From the NCBI GenBank assembly GCA_937892395.1, contig CALAGJ010000110.1, forward strand, positions 5,155 to 69,154: a stretch of DNA of 64,000 nucleotides. Direction: 5' to 3'. Source of the stretch: an uncultured Parafilimonas sp. Lineage in GTDB: Bacteria > Bacteroidota > Bacteroidia > Chitinophagales > Chitinophagaceae. The notes beneath the pieces were generated by a model. It searched no databases. It saw only the letters and a program-made list of their open reading frames with translations, and had not been told where the DNA came from. Shown here piece by piece: positions 44,451 through 53,355 of this stretch (position 1 is the first letter of the stretch; each line of letters starts with the position of its first letter). The position numbers were made by a program, and so were the translations under genes.

Positions 44451-45809
44451 CTACTTGGCCATACTTTGTATTACATCATACTTTGTAACAATATGCCAAT
44501 CCCCCTTTTCATCTTTGGCCACAACTGCACCGGTTTCTTTATTCATCAGGCTACCCAATTTTTCTACAGGACTATCAAAAGAAACAATCGGATAGGCAGG
44601 TTCCAATACTTCTGACACAGTAGTAGAACTTAGTGCCGGATTATTAAATACTTTTTGGAATAAGCCACCTTCACTCACGCTGCCAAGTATTTCATTGCCA
44701 TCTACAACAGGTATGTTTTCAATATCGTACTTTTTCATCAAATTTACAGTTGCTGATACAGTGTCTGTGGGTGACACGGTTATAAGTTTTTTGCCCACTC
44801 TTGAATTGACGATATCTCTAAATGTTTTTACATCCAAAAATCCACGCTCCGCCATCCATTGATCATTATATACCTTGCCTACATACCTACTACCATGATC
44901 ATGAAATACACACACCACCAAATCATCTTTAGAAAGTTTGTCTTTTAGCTGCATTAATCCTTGCAAACAACTACCTGCACTGTATCCGCAGAATAGTCCC
45001 TCTTCCTTTGCTATACGCCGAGTCATTACAGCACCAGCTTTATCAGTTACCTGCTCAAAATGATCTATTACATTCATCTGATAATTTTCTGGCACAAAGT
45101 CTTCTCCAAAACCTTCGCTGATGTATGGATGTACATAACTCATATCAATTTCACCGGTTTTAAAATAATTGGTCAATAAGCTACCATACACATCAATAGC
45201 CCAAATTTGAATATTGGGATTCCTTTCTTTTAGATACATGGCTGTACCGGTTACAGTACCACCAGTGCCGGCTGTACATACAAAATGTGTTATTTTACCA
45301 CCTGTCTGCTCCCAAATTTCAGGGCCGGTTGTTTCATAATGCGCCAACCTATTTGCCAAATTATCATATTGATTACAATGAAAACTATTGGGTATTTCTT
45401 TTGCTAATCTACGGGCCACACTGTAGTAACTATTTGGATCATCGGGCTCCACATTTGTAGGACATACAATTACTTCGGCGCCTACAGCCTTTAGAATGTC
45501 CATCTTTTCTTTACTCTGCTTATCGGTGGTGGTAAATATGCATTTGTAACCCTTTACTACGGCTGCCAATGCTAATCCCATACCTGTATTTCCGCTGGTA
45601 CATTCTATAATTGTTCCGCCGGGTTTTAGTTTACCTTCTTGCTCGGCTACCTGCACCATCTTAAGGGCCATCCTATCCTTTATGCTATTTCCCGGGTTAA
45701 AATAATCCACCTTTGCCACCACTTGGCAGGGTAAATCTTTTGTTATTGTATTTAGGCGAATGAGGGGCGTATTACCAATCGTTTCTAAAATATTATTCTT
45801 AATGTTCAT
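44451..45809 (-). CDS. Cystathionine beta-synthase (PLP domain plus CBS pair)
   Basis: The 452-residue protein has a fold-type-II PLP domain: NPGNSIKDRMALKM with PLP-Lys near residue 43, ECTSGNTGMGLA near 68-79, and CTAGTGGTVTG. A C-terminal CBS-domain pair follows (about 335-450, VSATVNLMKKYDIENIPVVD). It condenses serine and homocysteine to cystathionine, or acts as a cysteine synthase; the CBS tail favours cystathionine beta-synthase. It is divergent from a TonB receptor gene and has its own promoter. Confidence 0.9.
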   Translation of the reverse strand: MNIKNNILETIGNTPLIRLNTITKDLPCQVVAKVDYFNPGNSIKDRMALKMVQVAEQEGKLKPGGTIIECTSGNTGMGLALAAVVKGYKCIFTTTDKQSKEKMDILKAVGAEVIVCPTNVEPDDPNSYYSVARRLAKEIPNSFHCNQYDNLANRLAHYETTGPEIWEQTGGKITHFVCTAGTGGTVTGTAMYLKERNPNIQIWAIDVYGSLLTNYFKTGEIDMSYVHPYISEGFGEDFVPENYQMNVIDHFEQVTDKAGAVMTRRIAKEEGLFCGYSAGSCLQGLMQLKDKLSKDDLVVCVFHDHGSRYVGKVYNDQWMAERGFLDVKTFRDIVNSRVGKKLITVSPTDTVSATVNLMKKYDIENIPVVDGNEILGSVSEGGLFQKVFNNPALSSTTVSEVLEPAYPIVSFDSPVEKLGSLMNKETGAVVAKDEKGDWHIVTKYDVIQSMAK

Positions 45810-45826
45810 GTACGAATATTGAGGCG

Positions 45827-45834
45827 CAAAGATA
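45827..45834 (-). promoter_or_regulatory. Promoter -7 box TATCTTTG for the cystathionine beta-synthase gene
   Basis: This minus-strand TAnnTTTG match lies 17 bases before the start codon at 45809. No TTTG is found at the usual upstream spacing. Confidence 0.5.
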
Positions 45835-46003
45835 ACAGTTGGTAGTGAGTAATGAACAGTAGAATATTATTGGAATACAAGCATTCTACCTAAGGTTTAT
45901 TTAATATAGAAAGACTGCAATATTTTGACCTGATTCGGTTTTAGAAATCATCTACTCCAAACAAAATCACTTTATGTCTGTTTTGTGATGCAACAAATTT
46001 TTT

Positions 46004-48451
46004 ATGATCTTTAGACTGCAACTATTTGTATTGATTTTTTTTATTCCATTTCTCACATTGGCACAGCGCATAGCATATATCAGCGGTGTGGTTTTGGATA
46101 AAGAACTACAGCAACCGCTTGCAGCTGTTACTGTTGTATTAAGCCGAGGCAATAGTACATTGATCACAGACAGTGTAGGTCGCTTCAGAGTAGGAGTGGT
46201 ACCGGGCATCTATACAATTTCTGCATATTCCCTCGGCTTTGCCGATTATAATAACTACAATATTGCTTTAAATACAGGCAATGAAACCGTACTCACCATT
46301 GAGTTAGAACCTTCCGATACCATCACAAATTCGGTCACAGTTACTACCTCAAGAAAGACTGCCAAAGCCGCCTCACTTCAAACTCCCTTGAGTGTACAAA
46401 GACTTACAACAGAAGAAATAAAAGCCAATCCCGGTGGAAATTTTGATATTAGTAGGGTTGTGCAATCATTACCCGGCGTATCAGGCACATCTGGTACGGT
46501 GGGTGGGTTTAGGAATGATATCATCATACGTGGTGGTGCGCCAAACGAAAACGTATTTTATATAGATGGCATTGAAATACCCAATATCAATCACTTTGCT
46601 ACGCAAGGTAGTGGCGGCGGCCCCACGGGCATTTTAAATGTGAGTTTTATAGAGGAAGTAAAATTGAGCACCTCCGCTTTTGATGCAAGATTTGATAACC
46701 CACTATCCTCAGTGATGGAGTTTAAACAAAAGCAGGGAAATTTGCAACGTACCCAAGGCAATATAAGACTAAGTGCCACAGAGCTTGCACTTACATTGGA
46801 TGGTCCCTTGCACAGTAAATCATCCACCACCTATTTGGCTTCGGTAAGAAGAAGTTATTTACAATTTTTATTTCAGGCATTAGATTTACCTATCAGGCCA
46901 AATTATTGGGATTTTCAATTCAAAATCAACAAACCATTGAGTAAAAAAACAACACTTACACTCTTAGGTATTGGAGCTATAGATGAATTTAGTTTTGCGG
47001 CACCAAAGGAATCGAGTGCCGAAAAAATATATATTTTAAACAGCAATCCTTCTATACAGCAAAACACATTCACTATAGGTGCAGCCATAAAGCATCAATT
47101 AGACAATGGCTATTGGAATCTGGCTTTAAGTTTTAATACACTCAATAATCAAAACGATAAATTTGAAAACAATCTTGGACCAGACAAAGGCTTACAAACA
47201 TTGGATTACAACAGCATAGAAAGTGAAACAAAACTTCGCTTTGATGTGAATAAAAATATCAATGGCTTAAAGCTCTCTTATGGACTTGTAACGCAGTACA
47301 ATAATTATAACAATGCCACCTATCTACTCATACAACCTGAACAAAAAGATGCTGATGGAAATATCATACAGCAAGTTGTTGAAAATAATTTTTCATCTGC
47401 ATTTAATATGGGCAGATTTGGTGCATTTATACAAGCAGGTAAATTACTATTCAATAAAAAAATTGGCTTGAATGCTGGCATACGTACAGATGGCAATACT
47501 TTTACAACAGATGGTATGAATATGCTTCAAACGCTATCTCCACGAATAGCTTTGAGCTGGGTACTCAGTAGTCATTTCACTTTCAATGCGTCCACAGGTA
47601 TTTATCATAAAGTACCCACTTATACTATGCTGGGCTTTCAGGACAATGCAGGAAATTTTATAAATAAAAATAGTAAATACATTAGAAGTACACACTATGT
47701 AGCAGGGTTTGAATACCTGCCAAAACCCACTACCAGATTTACATTGGAGGGCTTTGTAAAACACTATAATAATGTGCCGATATCTATTCGAAATGGCATC
47801 AGCTTAAGCAATCTGGGTGGTGATTTTGCTGTATTTGGTAATGAGGCCATATCATCCTCTGGAAGAGGAGATAGTTATGGTATAGAATTTTTTGCGCAGC
47901 AAAAACTTACAAAGCACTTTTTTGGTGTGCTGAGCTATACCTATTTCACAAGCAGGTATGCCGGTCTTGACAATAAACTAGTGGCCAGTGCCTGGGAAAA
48001 TAGGCATTTACTCAGCACCACATTGGGCTATAAATTCAAAAACAATTGGGAGATTGGATTAAGGTTTCGCTATCAGGGTGGGGCACCATATACCCCTTTT
48101 GATCTTGGAGCCAGCCAGTCAAACTACCTCACCATTGGCACCGGCGTGTTAGACTATACAAAACTGAATACAGAGCGGTTGGCCGCATTTAATGCAAGCG
48201 ATATTAGGGTAGATAAAAAATTCAATTTCAATAAAATTACATTAGACATTTTTATTGATATTCAAAACTGGTATGCCGCTGCCAGCCCGGCCTATCCACA
48301 ATATACCTTTAGCCGTACTGTAGATAATTCAGCATTTGCCACTACCAATGGCAATCCCATAGAACAGGATGGCAGTAATGCAATACCTCTCATTCTCACC
48401 AATGATGATGCACAAATTACGCCAACGATAGGTTTTATTATTGAGTTTTAG
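46004..48451 (+). CDS. TonB-dependent outer-membrane receptor with carboxypeptidase-regulatory-like domain
   Basis: The 815-residue protein has a signal peptide ending LTLAQ and a CarboxypepD-reg-like domain (YISGVVLDKELQQPLAAVTVVLSRG, about 24-105). The plug contains VVQSLPGVSGTSGTVGGFRNDIIIRGGAPNENVFYIDGIEIPN (about 155-198). A 22-strand-type barrel ends TIGFIIEF with the terminal aromatic residue. It imports an unknown ligand, with length typical of siderophore or peptide receptors; it is not a SusC because no SusD follows. It stands alone and divergent from the cystathionine beta-synthase gene. Confidence 0.92.
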   Translation: MIFRLQLFVLIFFIPFLTLAQRIAYISGVVLDKELQQPLAAVTVVLSRGNSTLITDSVGRFRVGVVPGIYTISAYSLGFADYNNYNIALNTGNETVLTIELEPSDTITNSVTVTTSRKTAKAASLQTPLSVQRLTTEEIKANPGGNFDISRVVQSLPGVSGTSGTVGGFRNDIIIRGGAPNENVFYIDGIEIPNINHFATQGSGGGPTGILNVSFIEEVKLSTSAFDARFDNPLSSVMEFKQKQGNLQRTQGNIRLSATELALTLDGPLHSKSSTTYLASVRRSYLQFLFQALDLPIRPNYWDFQFKINKPLSKKTTLTLLGIGAIDEFSFAAPKESSAEKIYILNSNPSIQQNTFTIGAAIKHQLDNGYWNLALSFNTLNNQNDKFENNLGPDKGLQTLDYNSIESETKLRFDVNKNINGLKLSYGLVTQYNNYNNATYLLIQPEQKDADGNIIQQVVENNFSSAFNMGRFGAFIQAGKLLFNKKIGLNAGIRTDGNTFTTDGMNMLQTLSPRIALSWVLSSHFTFNASTGIYHKVPTYTMLGFQDNAGNFINKNSKYIRSTHYVAGFEYLPKPTTRFTLEGFVKHYNNVPISIRNGISLSNLGGDFAVFGNEAISSSGRGDSYGIEFFAQQKLTKHFFGVLSYTYFTSRYAGLDNKLVASAWENRHLLSTTLGYKFKNNWEIGLRFRYQGGAPYTPFDLGASQSNYLTIGTGVLDYTKLNTERLAAFNASDIRVDKKFNFNKITLDIFIDIQNWYAAASPAYPQYTFSRTVDNSAFATTNGNPIEQDGSNAIPLILTNDDAQITPTIGFIIEF

Positions 48452-48515
48452 GTTGGCCCTTTTGAGGTATTGGCTTTTTTGTAATCATTTTTTTTTGATG
48501 CAGTAAATTTGTTTT

Positions 48516-48542
48516 GCCCCTTCGGGGAATGATTACGCACGG
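48516..48542. repeat. Hairpin repeat copy 2 (GCCCCTTCGGGG then AATGATTACGCACGG)
   Basis: Identical to the copy at 21411-21437 except for one loop base (TTC for TAC). It lies about 65 bases after the TonB receptor gene and runs directly into the CATTGC repeats. Confidence 0.8.
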
Positions 48543-48544
48543 TA

Positions 48545-48612
48545 AATCATTGCGAGTGAAACGAAGCAAACTCCTCCTGCTCAATCATTGCAAGGAGGAA
48601 CGACGCAGCAAA
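48545..48612. repeat. Paired ATCATTGC...GCAAAC imperfect repeats
   Basis: Two units start ATCATTGC(G/A)AG and end AGCAAAC (about 48546-48571 and 48584-48612). Each is an imperfect inverted repeat. This pattern, with ATTGCGAGG and ACGAAGCAA halves, is a known kind of intergenic palindromic repeat. The TCCTCC and GGAGGA stretches between them can form an extra hairpin, which might also end the esterase transcript on the minus strand. Confidence 0.6.
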
Positions 48613-48764
48613 CAAAAAAAATTCTACAAAGAAATTTTCGATAGGGATAAATAAAAAAGTATGCCACCCCACAATTTGATAATCATTATTTAGGCTTTGA
48701 GCCATTCCTAGTAATGATAGGGATTTTTTGGGCAGTATGCCAATCTGAATTTCAATGCCTGGGT

Positions 48765-49973
48765 TTAATACAACCAAAGCACCGCATCATCAAACTGTGT
48801 GCTCCAAAATGATTCCGAATGTGTGCCATTGGGCACCAATACGTATTTCAATTCATTGTTTGTAAAACCATTGTCGTGCATGGCACTGCGCACTTCTTGT
48901 ATGTCCTGATTTACAGATGCTCCTTCTTGACCGCCTGCGGTAAAATAGAATTTTGTAGGATATACTTTATCTGTAGCTGCTGCATAAATATCAACCTGTG
49001 GGGAGAACCAAAATGATGGACTAAATACACCCACTTTGCTAAATACTTGTTGGTATTGTAGCCCACCATACCAAGAGATGAGTCCACCCATGCTGCTACC
49101 CATTATACCTGTATTATTTCTATCGGGCAGTGTGCGAAACCTTGCGTCAATCCAGGGTTTGAGGGTATTTACAATAAACTCCATGTATTCATCACCCTGG
49201 CCACCGCCATATTGATTATTGACCCAGGGGCTGTATTCATTGATACGATCTAAACCAGCATTATCAATACCTATAATGATGATGCCATCTGTACTATCTT
49301 TTTGTTCTAAACTCATCATTGTTTCATCACATTTCCATTCGCCGAAGGCGGACCTTGACAGATCAAATAAATTCTGACCATCCTGCATGTATAGTGTAGG
49401 ATAAGTTTTTGAAGAACTGTAATAATCTATGGGCAGATAAACCCATACCCTACGATAGCGGTTAAGCTCCGGAATATAAAAATCCATGTCCACAATTCGG
49501 GTATTGCCTGTAGCCGTATGATTGCCGAGTTGATCCTGCCAATCTCCGATGACAATATTTTTTTTAGATTGGGTATTTGTAAAAGTATAGCTGCGATTGG
49601 GCTGATAGCTGCCGTTAGATTTTGTTTCCACACCTACCCAGCTGCCCCGTGTAAATTTATATTCAATAGTAGTGCCGACAGGTTGTGAAATGATGATCTG
49701 CCATTGACCTTTATTGTTTTTTTTCAAGCGCCAATTTACATCGCCGGGGTTCCAATTATTAAATGTGCCTGCTATAAAAACAGTATCTGTAAGTGGGGTA
49801 TAATAATCCGGCACGCCAGTAAGTGTAAGTATAAGGCTATTAGCTGCTATGGATCCATCAGTGCCTACCACTTCATTGGTTGTGCTGGTTGTAGTTTTTG
49901 TACAACTATTCAATAGAAGAAATGCAAATAATAAGATTAAGTAATAGCCCCTGCGGGGAATGATTTGTGCCAT
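48765..49973 (-). CDS. Lipoprotein esterase with N-terminal CBM48-like domain
   Basis: The 402-residue protein has a lipoprotein signal peptide (LLLNSC, lipidated near residue 24). An E-set/CBM48-like domain (FNNWNPGDVNWRLKKNNKGQW, about 70-90) precedes an esterase-D-type alpha/beta hydrolase with YLPIDYYSSSKTYPTLYMQDGQNLF (about 179-203) and nucleophile motif GIMGSSMGG (about 291-299). Related enzymes cleave feruloyl, siderophore or other ester bonds. A role with the neighbouring TonB receptor is possible but unproven. The first seven or so codons (MAQIIPRRG) are encoded by a copy of the hairpin repeat. Confidence 0.88.
   Translation of the reverse strand: MAQIIPRRGYYLILLFAFLLLNSCTKTTTSTTNEVVGTDGSIAANSLILTLTGVPDYYTPLTDTVFIAGTFNNWNPGDVNWRLKKNNKGQWQIIISQPVGTTIEYKFTRGSWVGVETKSNGSYQPNRSYTFTNTQSKKNIVIGDWQDQLGNHTATGNTRIVDMDFYIPELNRYRRVWVYLPIDYYSSSKTYPTLYMQDGQNLFDLSRSAFGEWKCDETMMSLEQKDSTDGIIIIGIDNAGLDRINEYSPWVNNQYGGGQGDEYMEFIVNTLKPWIDARFRTLPDRNNTGIMGSSMGGLISWYGGLQYQQVFSKVGVFSPSFWFSPQVDIYAAATDKVYPTKFYFTAGGQEGASVNQDIQEVRSAMHDNGFTNNELKYVLVPNGTHSESFWSTQFDDAVLWLY
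49947..49970. repeat. Hairpin repeat copy 3, within the start of the esterase gene
   Basis: GCCCCTGCGGGG followed by AATGATT matches the two 27-base copies, then diverges into TGTGC instead of ACGCACGG. It supplies codons 2-9 of the esterase reading frame on the minus strand and so overlaps a signal peptide. Confidence 0.7.
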
Positions 49974-49979
49974 AAGTTA

Positions 49980-49987
49980 CAAAGATA
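49980..49987 (-). promoter_or_regulatory. Promoter -7 box TATCTTTG for the esterase gene
   Basis: This minus-strand TAnnTTTG match ends 6 bases before the start codon, so the mRNA would be leaderless or nearly so. A TTTG at 50011-50014 is 23 bases away, a little far. Confidence 0.45.
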
Positions 49988-50066
49988 TATGGAGCCTTTA
50001 TATCTGGATGCAAAATGTATAACCCCGTCCATTGATGAATGAATAGAAGGTGAATCCTTTACTGCC

Positions 50067-50097
50067 TTTGCTCCTAATACCCTAACCCATACATTTG
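50067..50097 (+). promoter_or_regulatory. Promoter (TTTG, 19 bases, TACATTTG) for the yebC gene
   Basis: TTTG at 50067-50070 and TACATTTG at 50090-50097 are spaced exactly 19 bases, a textbook Bacteroidota promoter. The ATG follows 23 bases later. Confidence 0.78.
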
Positions 50098-50120
50098 CCA
50101 CCTGAAAAAAATGCTTAATT

Positions 50121-50843
50121 ATGGGACGTATATTTGAAGTAAGAAAAGCCACCATGTTTGCCCGTTGGGATAGAATGGCCAAACAGTTTACGAGGATAGG
50201 AAGAGAAATAGCCATAGCGGTAAAAGCCGGAGGGCCGGATGCAGCCACCAATCCTGCACTGAGAAGATGCATGCAAAATGCTAAAAGCGTAAACATGCCA
50301 AAAGATAGAGTAGAAGCAGCCATCAAAAGGGCAATGGGCAAGGAAATGGACAACTATGAAGAAATGCTTTATGAAGGCTATGGACCGCATGGTGTGGCTA
50401 TTCTTGTGGAAACAGCTACAGACAATGGCACACGCACCGTAGCCAATGTACGCAGTCATTTTAATAAAGGTGGAGGCACATTAGGAAACAGTGGAAGCGT
50501 AAGTTTTCAGTTTAAAAAGATGGGGGTATTTAAACTAAATCCGGAGGGCTTGAATCCGGATGATTTAGAGTTGGAATTGATAGATTTCGGATTAGAAGAA
50601 TTGGGAGAAAGCACAGATGATGCCGGCAATAATATTATCGTACTGCGCACCGCTTTTACTGATTTTGGAAATATGCAAAAAGCATTAGAAGATAGAAATA
50701 TGACAGCTATAAGTGCTGAAATAGAATGGATACCCGGCACCACAGTACCGGTAAGTGATACACAGGCAGATGATATCAGCAAGCTGATAGAGCGATTAGA
50801 GCAGGATGAAGATGTAAGTAAAGTGTTTCATAATATGGCTTAG
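50121..50843 (+). CDS. YebC/PmpR-family DNA- or ribosome-binding regulator
   Basis: The 240-residue cytosolic protein has the family N-terminus [30 protein letters not shown], the domain-II block [16 protein letters not shown] (about 57-72) and [39 protein letters not shown] (about 89-127). YebC proteins are described as transcription regulators or, more recently, as factors that rescue ribosome stalling on proline-rich peptides. It has a strong promoter and no operon partner. Confidence 0.93.
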   Translation: MGRIFEVRKATMFARWDRMAKQFTRIGREIAIAVKAGGPDAATNPALRRCMQNAKSVNMPKDRVEAAIKRAMGKEMDNYEEMLYEGYGPHGVAILVETATDNGTRTVANVRSHFNKGGGTLGNSGSVSFQFKKMGVFKLNPEGLNPDDLELELIDFGLEELGESTDDAGNNIIVLRTAFTDFGNMQKALEDRNMTAISAEIEWIPGTTVPVSDTQADDISKLIERLEQDEDVSKVFHNMA

Positions 50844-51044
50844 TAAAGTGCAGATGCATTATACTTGTTCAGTTATTATTGCCATGAAAACGCATTGCGT
50901 AGCAAACTAATGATTTTAAAAAATAATCATTCAGCTCTATATTATGGAATAGCATATATCTGTTTTCTTCGTGATGAAAACGGATATGAATGAATGCTAT
51001 GATCATAGCCATAAACTCATAAATTTATAAACAGCATTAGAACA

Positions 51045-52466
51045 GTGAAAAGAAAAAAAGCACCTGTTTACATTGATGCATTAAGAATTGAAAATTTTGC
51101 AGCAGAAGGAAACTGTTTGGGCCATCATAATGGTAAGGTGGTTTTTTGTGAGCGCACCGTACCAGGGGATTTGGTAAAAGTGTATCTCTATAAAAATAAA
51201 AGTGATTGGGCCTCTGGTTATCCTGTTGAATTTTTAGAATATTCTCCCATGCGTATTGATGCACCTTGTACACATTTTGGGCTTTGTGGTGGGTGTCAAT
51301 GGCAAACAGTTCCTTATGCAGATCAATTAGCATTTAAGGAAAAACAAGTGGCCGATAATCTGGGTCGAATATCACGGATACCACTTCCAGACTTATTGCC
51401 AATAGTAGGCTGTGATACCATTTACGAATACCGCAATAAACTTGAATACACATTTGCTACCCGCAAATACATTCCCGAAGGGGAATATAAAGCCATGCTT
51501 GCCGCAGGAGAAGACCCACGCAAACCAACTACCTGTGCCGGCTATCATGCCAAAGGAATTTTTGACAAAGTAGTGGCTATAGAACATTGTCATTTGCAGG
51601 CCGAACCGTCCAATGCCATCCGAAATGGACTTACGGCTTTTGCCACTGCACAGGGCATGCCTTTTTATGATTTATTTCACCATACCGGCTGGCTGAGAAA
51701 TATGCAAATAAGAATGACAGTGGCTGGTCAAATCATGCTCAACATTATTGTAGGATATGAGCAACCGGAGTGGCAGCAGATGGTGGAGGAATACTTACTA
51801 CAAGCCTTTGTGGGCATTACAACTTTATTGTTTACAGTAAATGGGAAAAAGAATGATACCATTTATGACCTTACGCCGCAGGTGGTGCATGGGGATGGAT
51901 ATATCACTGAATATTTGGGCAATTATCAATTTAGAATAAGTCCTAAATCATTCTTTCAAACCAATAGCCTACAGGCAAAAAAATTGTATGATATTACAAA
52001 ACAGTTTGCTGCACTTACAGGTACAGAAACGGTGTATGATTTATACTGTGGCACAGGCAGCATTGGCATATATTGTAGTGATGGTGCAAAAAAAATTGTT
52101 GGCGTAGAATTGATTGACGATGCTATAAAAGATGCTCGTATAAATGCCAGCATCAACAAGGTAGAAAATGCACATTTTTTTACGGGTGATGTTGTAGATA
52201 TTTGTAATGATTCGTTTTTTGAATCCAATGACAAACCGGATGTAATCATAACCGATCCACCCAGAGCGGGCATGCATGGTGCATTGGTAGATAAGCTGCT
52301 GGACATAGCTGCTCCACGCATAGTGTATGTAAGTTGCAACCCTGCCACACAAGCAAGGGATTTAGCCTTGCTCAATGAAAAATACTATGTATCACAAATA
52401 CAACCCGTAGATATGTTTCCACAAACACACCATATAGAAAATGTAGTACAATTGCAATTGAGATAA
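51045..52466 (+). CDS. rlmD: 23S rRNA (uracil-C5)-methyltransferase RlmD/RumA family
   Basis: The 473-residue enzyme methylates a uridine of 23S rRNA (U1939 in Escherichia coli) with SAM. It has an N-terminal TRAM-like domain (about 5-65) and Fe-S cluster cysteines in APCTHFGLCGGCQW (Cys75, Cys81, Cys84). The SAM site is VYDLYCGTGSIGIYC, and the catalytic nucleophile region is VSCNPATQARDL, after TDPPRAGMHG. The frame starts with GTG at 51045 and no in-frame ATG precedes the TRAM region, so GTG is the likely start. It is 24 bases upstream of the rhomboid gene. Confidence 0.93.
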   Translation: MKRKKAPVYIDALRIENFAAEGNCLGHHNGKVVFCERTVPGDLVKVYLYKNKSDWASGYPVEFLEYSPMRIDAPCTHFGLCGGCQWQTVPYADQLAFKEKQVADNLGRISRIPLPDLLPIVGCDTIYEYRNKLEYTFATRKYIPEGEYKAMLAAGEDPRKPTTCAGYHAKGIFDKVVAIEHCHLQAEPSNAIRNGLTAFATAQGMPFYDLFHHTGWLRNMQIRMTVAGQIMLNIIVGYEQPEWQQMVEEYLLQAFVGITTLLFTVNGKKNDTIYDLTPQVVHGDGYITEYLGNYQFRISPKSFFQTNSLQAKKLYDITKQFAALTGTETVYDLYCGTGSIGIYCSDGAKKIVGVELIDDAIKDARINASINKVENAHFFTGDVVDICNDSFFESNDKPDVIITDPPRAGMHGALVDKLLDIAAPRIVYVSCNPATQARDLALLNEKYYVSQIQPVDMFPQTHHIENVVQLQLR

Positions 52467-52490
52467 ATAAAAATTTAGTAATATAAAATT

Positions 52491-53318
52491 ATGCAACAAA
52501 TACGTCCCGGCAGGTTTGAAGTAATTCCATTGGTCATTAAGAATATAATCATCATCAATGTGCTGGTGTTTATTGCGCAGCAAACATTTAAAAATTCTGA
52601 CACCATTCAATTGGATAATATTTTGGCTTTGCATACCTGGCAGAGTCAATTATTCAGACCCTGGCAGTTTGTAACATACTTATTTATGCATGGGGATTTG
52701 TCCCATATTTTCTTTAACCTATTTGCCTTATGGATGTTTGGGTCCATTCTTGAAAATTTATGGGGGCCAAAAAGGTTTCTTACTTTTTATATGATTTGTG
52801 GTTTGGGTGCGGCACTCTGCCACATGATAGCATTGTATATCGGCAATCAGCAGTTTTTGAATAATCTATCCGAACTAAATAATCATTTTGACCTCGGCCA
52901 TTTTGTTAATTTTTATAAAGACAATGAATTGGATCAATTGTATCCAAATAGCTTTTCATTGCTACAGGACTGGCAGCAAAATGTAAATAATCCTTATTAT
53001 GCAGCGCAGGCTCAAACATTTTGTAATGCCATAGTGGACAATAAAATGAATGAAGCTACACTTGGAGCATCGGGTGCTGTGTTTGGTTGTTTGGTGGCAT
53101 TTGGTTACTTATTTCCTAACTCTGAGATATATCTTTATTTTTTTATTCCTGTAAAAGTAAAATGGTTTGTATTAGGATATATAGCTTTAGAATTTTTCTC
53201 TGCTGCGCAGAATGTAGCCGGAGATAATGTGGCACATATAGCACATTTGGGCGGTGCTTTGTTTGGATTTGCTATGGTTTATTTCTGGAATAAAACAAAC
53301 AAGACTAATTTTTACTAG
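52491..53318 (+). CDS. Rhomboid-family intramembrane serine protease (active type)
   Basis: The 275-residue protein has about six membrane helices. It carries the catalytic serine motif GASGAVFG (Ser194) in TM4 and the partner His252 in TM6 (HIAHLGGALFG). The oxyanion-side HGDLSHIFFNLFALWMFG near residues 67-84 is also canonical. A 65- to 70-residue soluble loop (about 118-187) separates TM3 from TM4. Rhomboids cleave membrane proteins within or near a transmembrane helix. The gene starts the rhomboid/pseudorhomboid/EEP/EEP/AnmK run, following rlmD by 24 bases. Confidence 0.93.
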   Translation: MQQIRPGRFEVIPLVIKNIIIINVLVFIAQQTFKNSDTIQLDNILALHTWQSQLFRPWQFVTYLFMHGDLSHIFFNLFALWMFGSILENLWGPKRFLTFYMICGLGAALCHMIALYIGNQQFLNNLSELNNHFDLGHFVNFYKDNELDQLYPNSFSLLQDWQQNVNNPYYAAQAQTFCNAIVDNKMNEATLGASGAVFGCLVAFGYLFPNSEIYLYFFIPVKVKWFVLGYIALEFFSAAQNVAGDNVAHIAHLGGALFGFAMVYFWNKTNKTNFY

Positions 53319-53355
53319 AAGAATATTTTACATTTGTTACCAAAGTTTGTTGTTC

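Noticed and set aside
48547..48777. 76-codon minus-strand reading frame between the TonB receptor and the esterase
   Set aside because: Much of it is translated repeat sequence (the CATTGC units) and its end overlaps the esterase stop; no domain or promoter.
50115..50459. 114-codon minus-strand frame inside the yebC gene
   Set aside because: Shadow of yebC in the opposite frame, with no domain.
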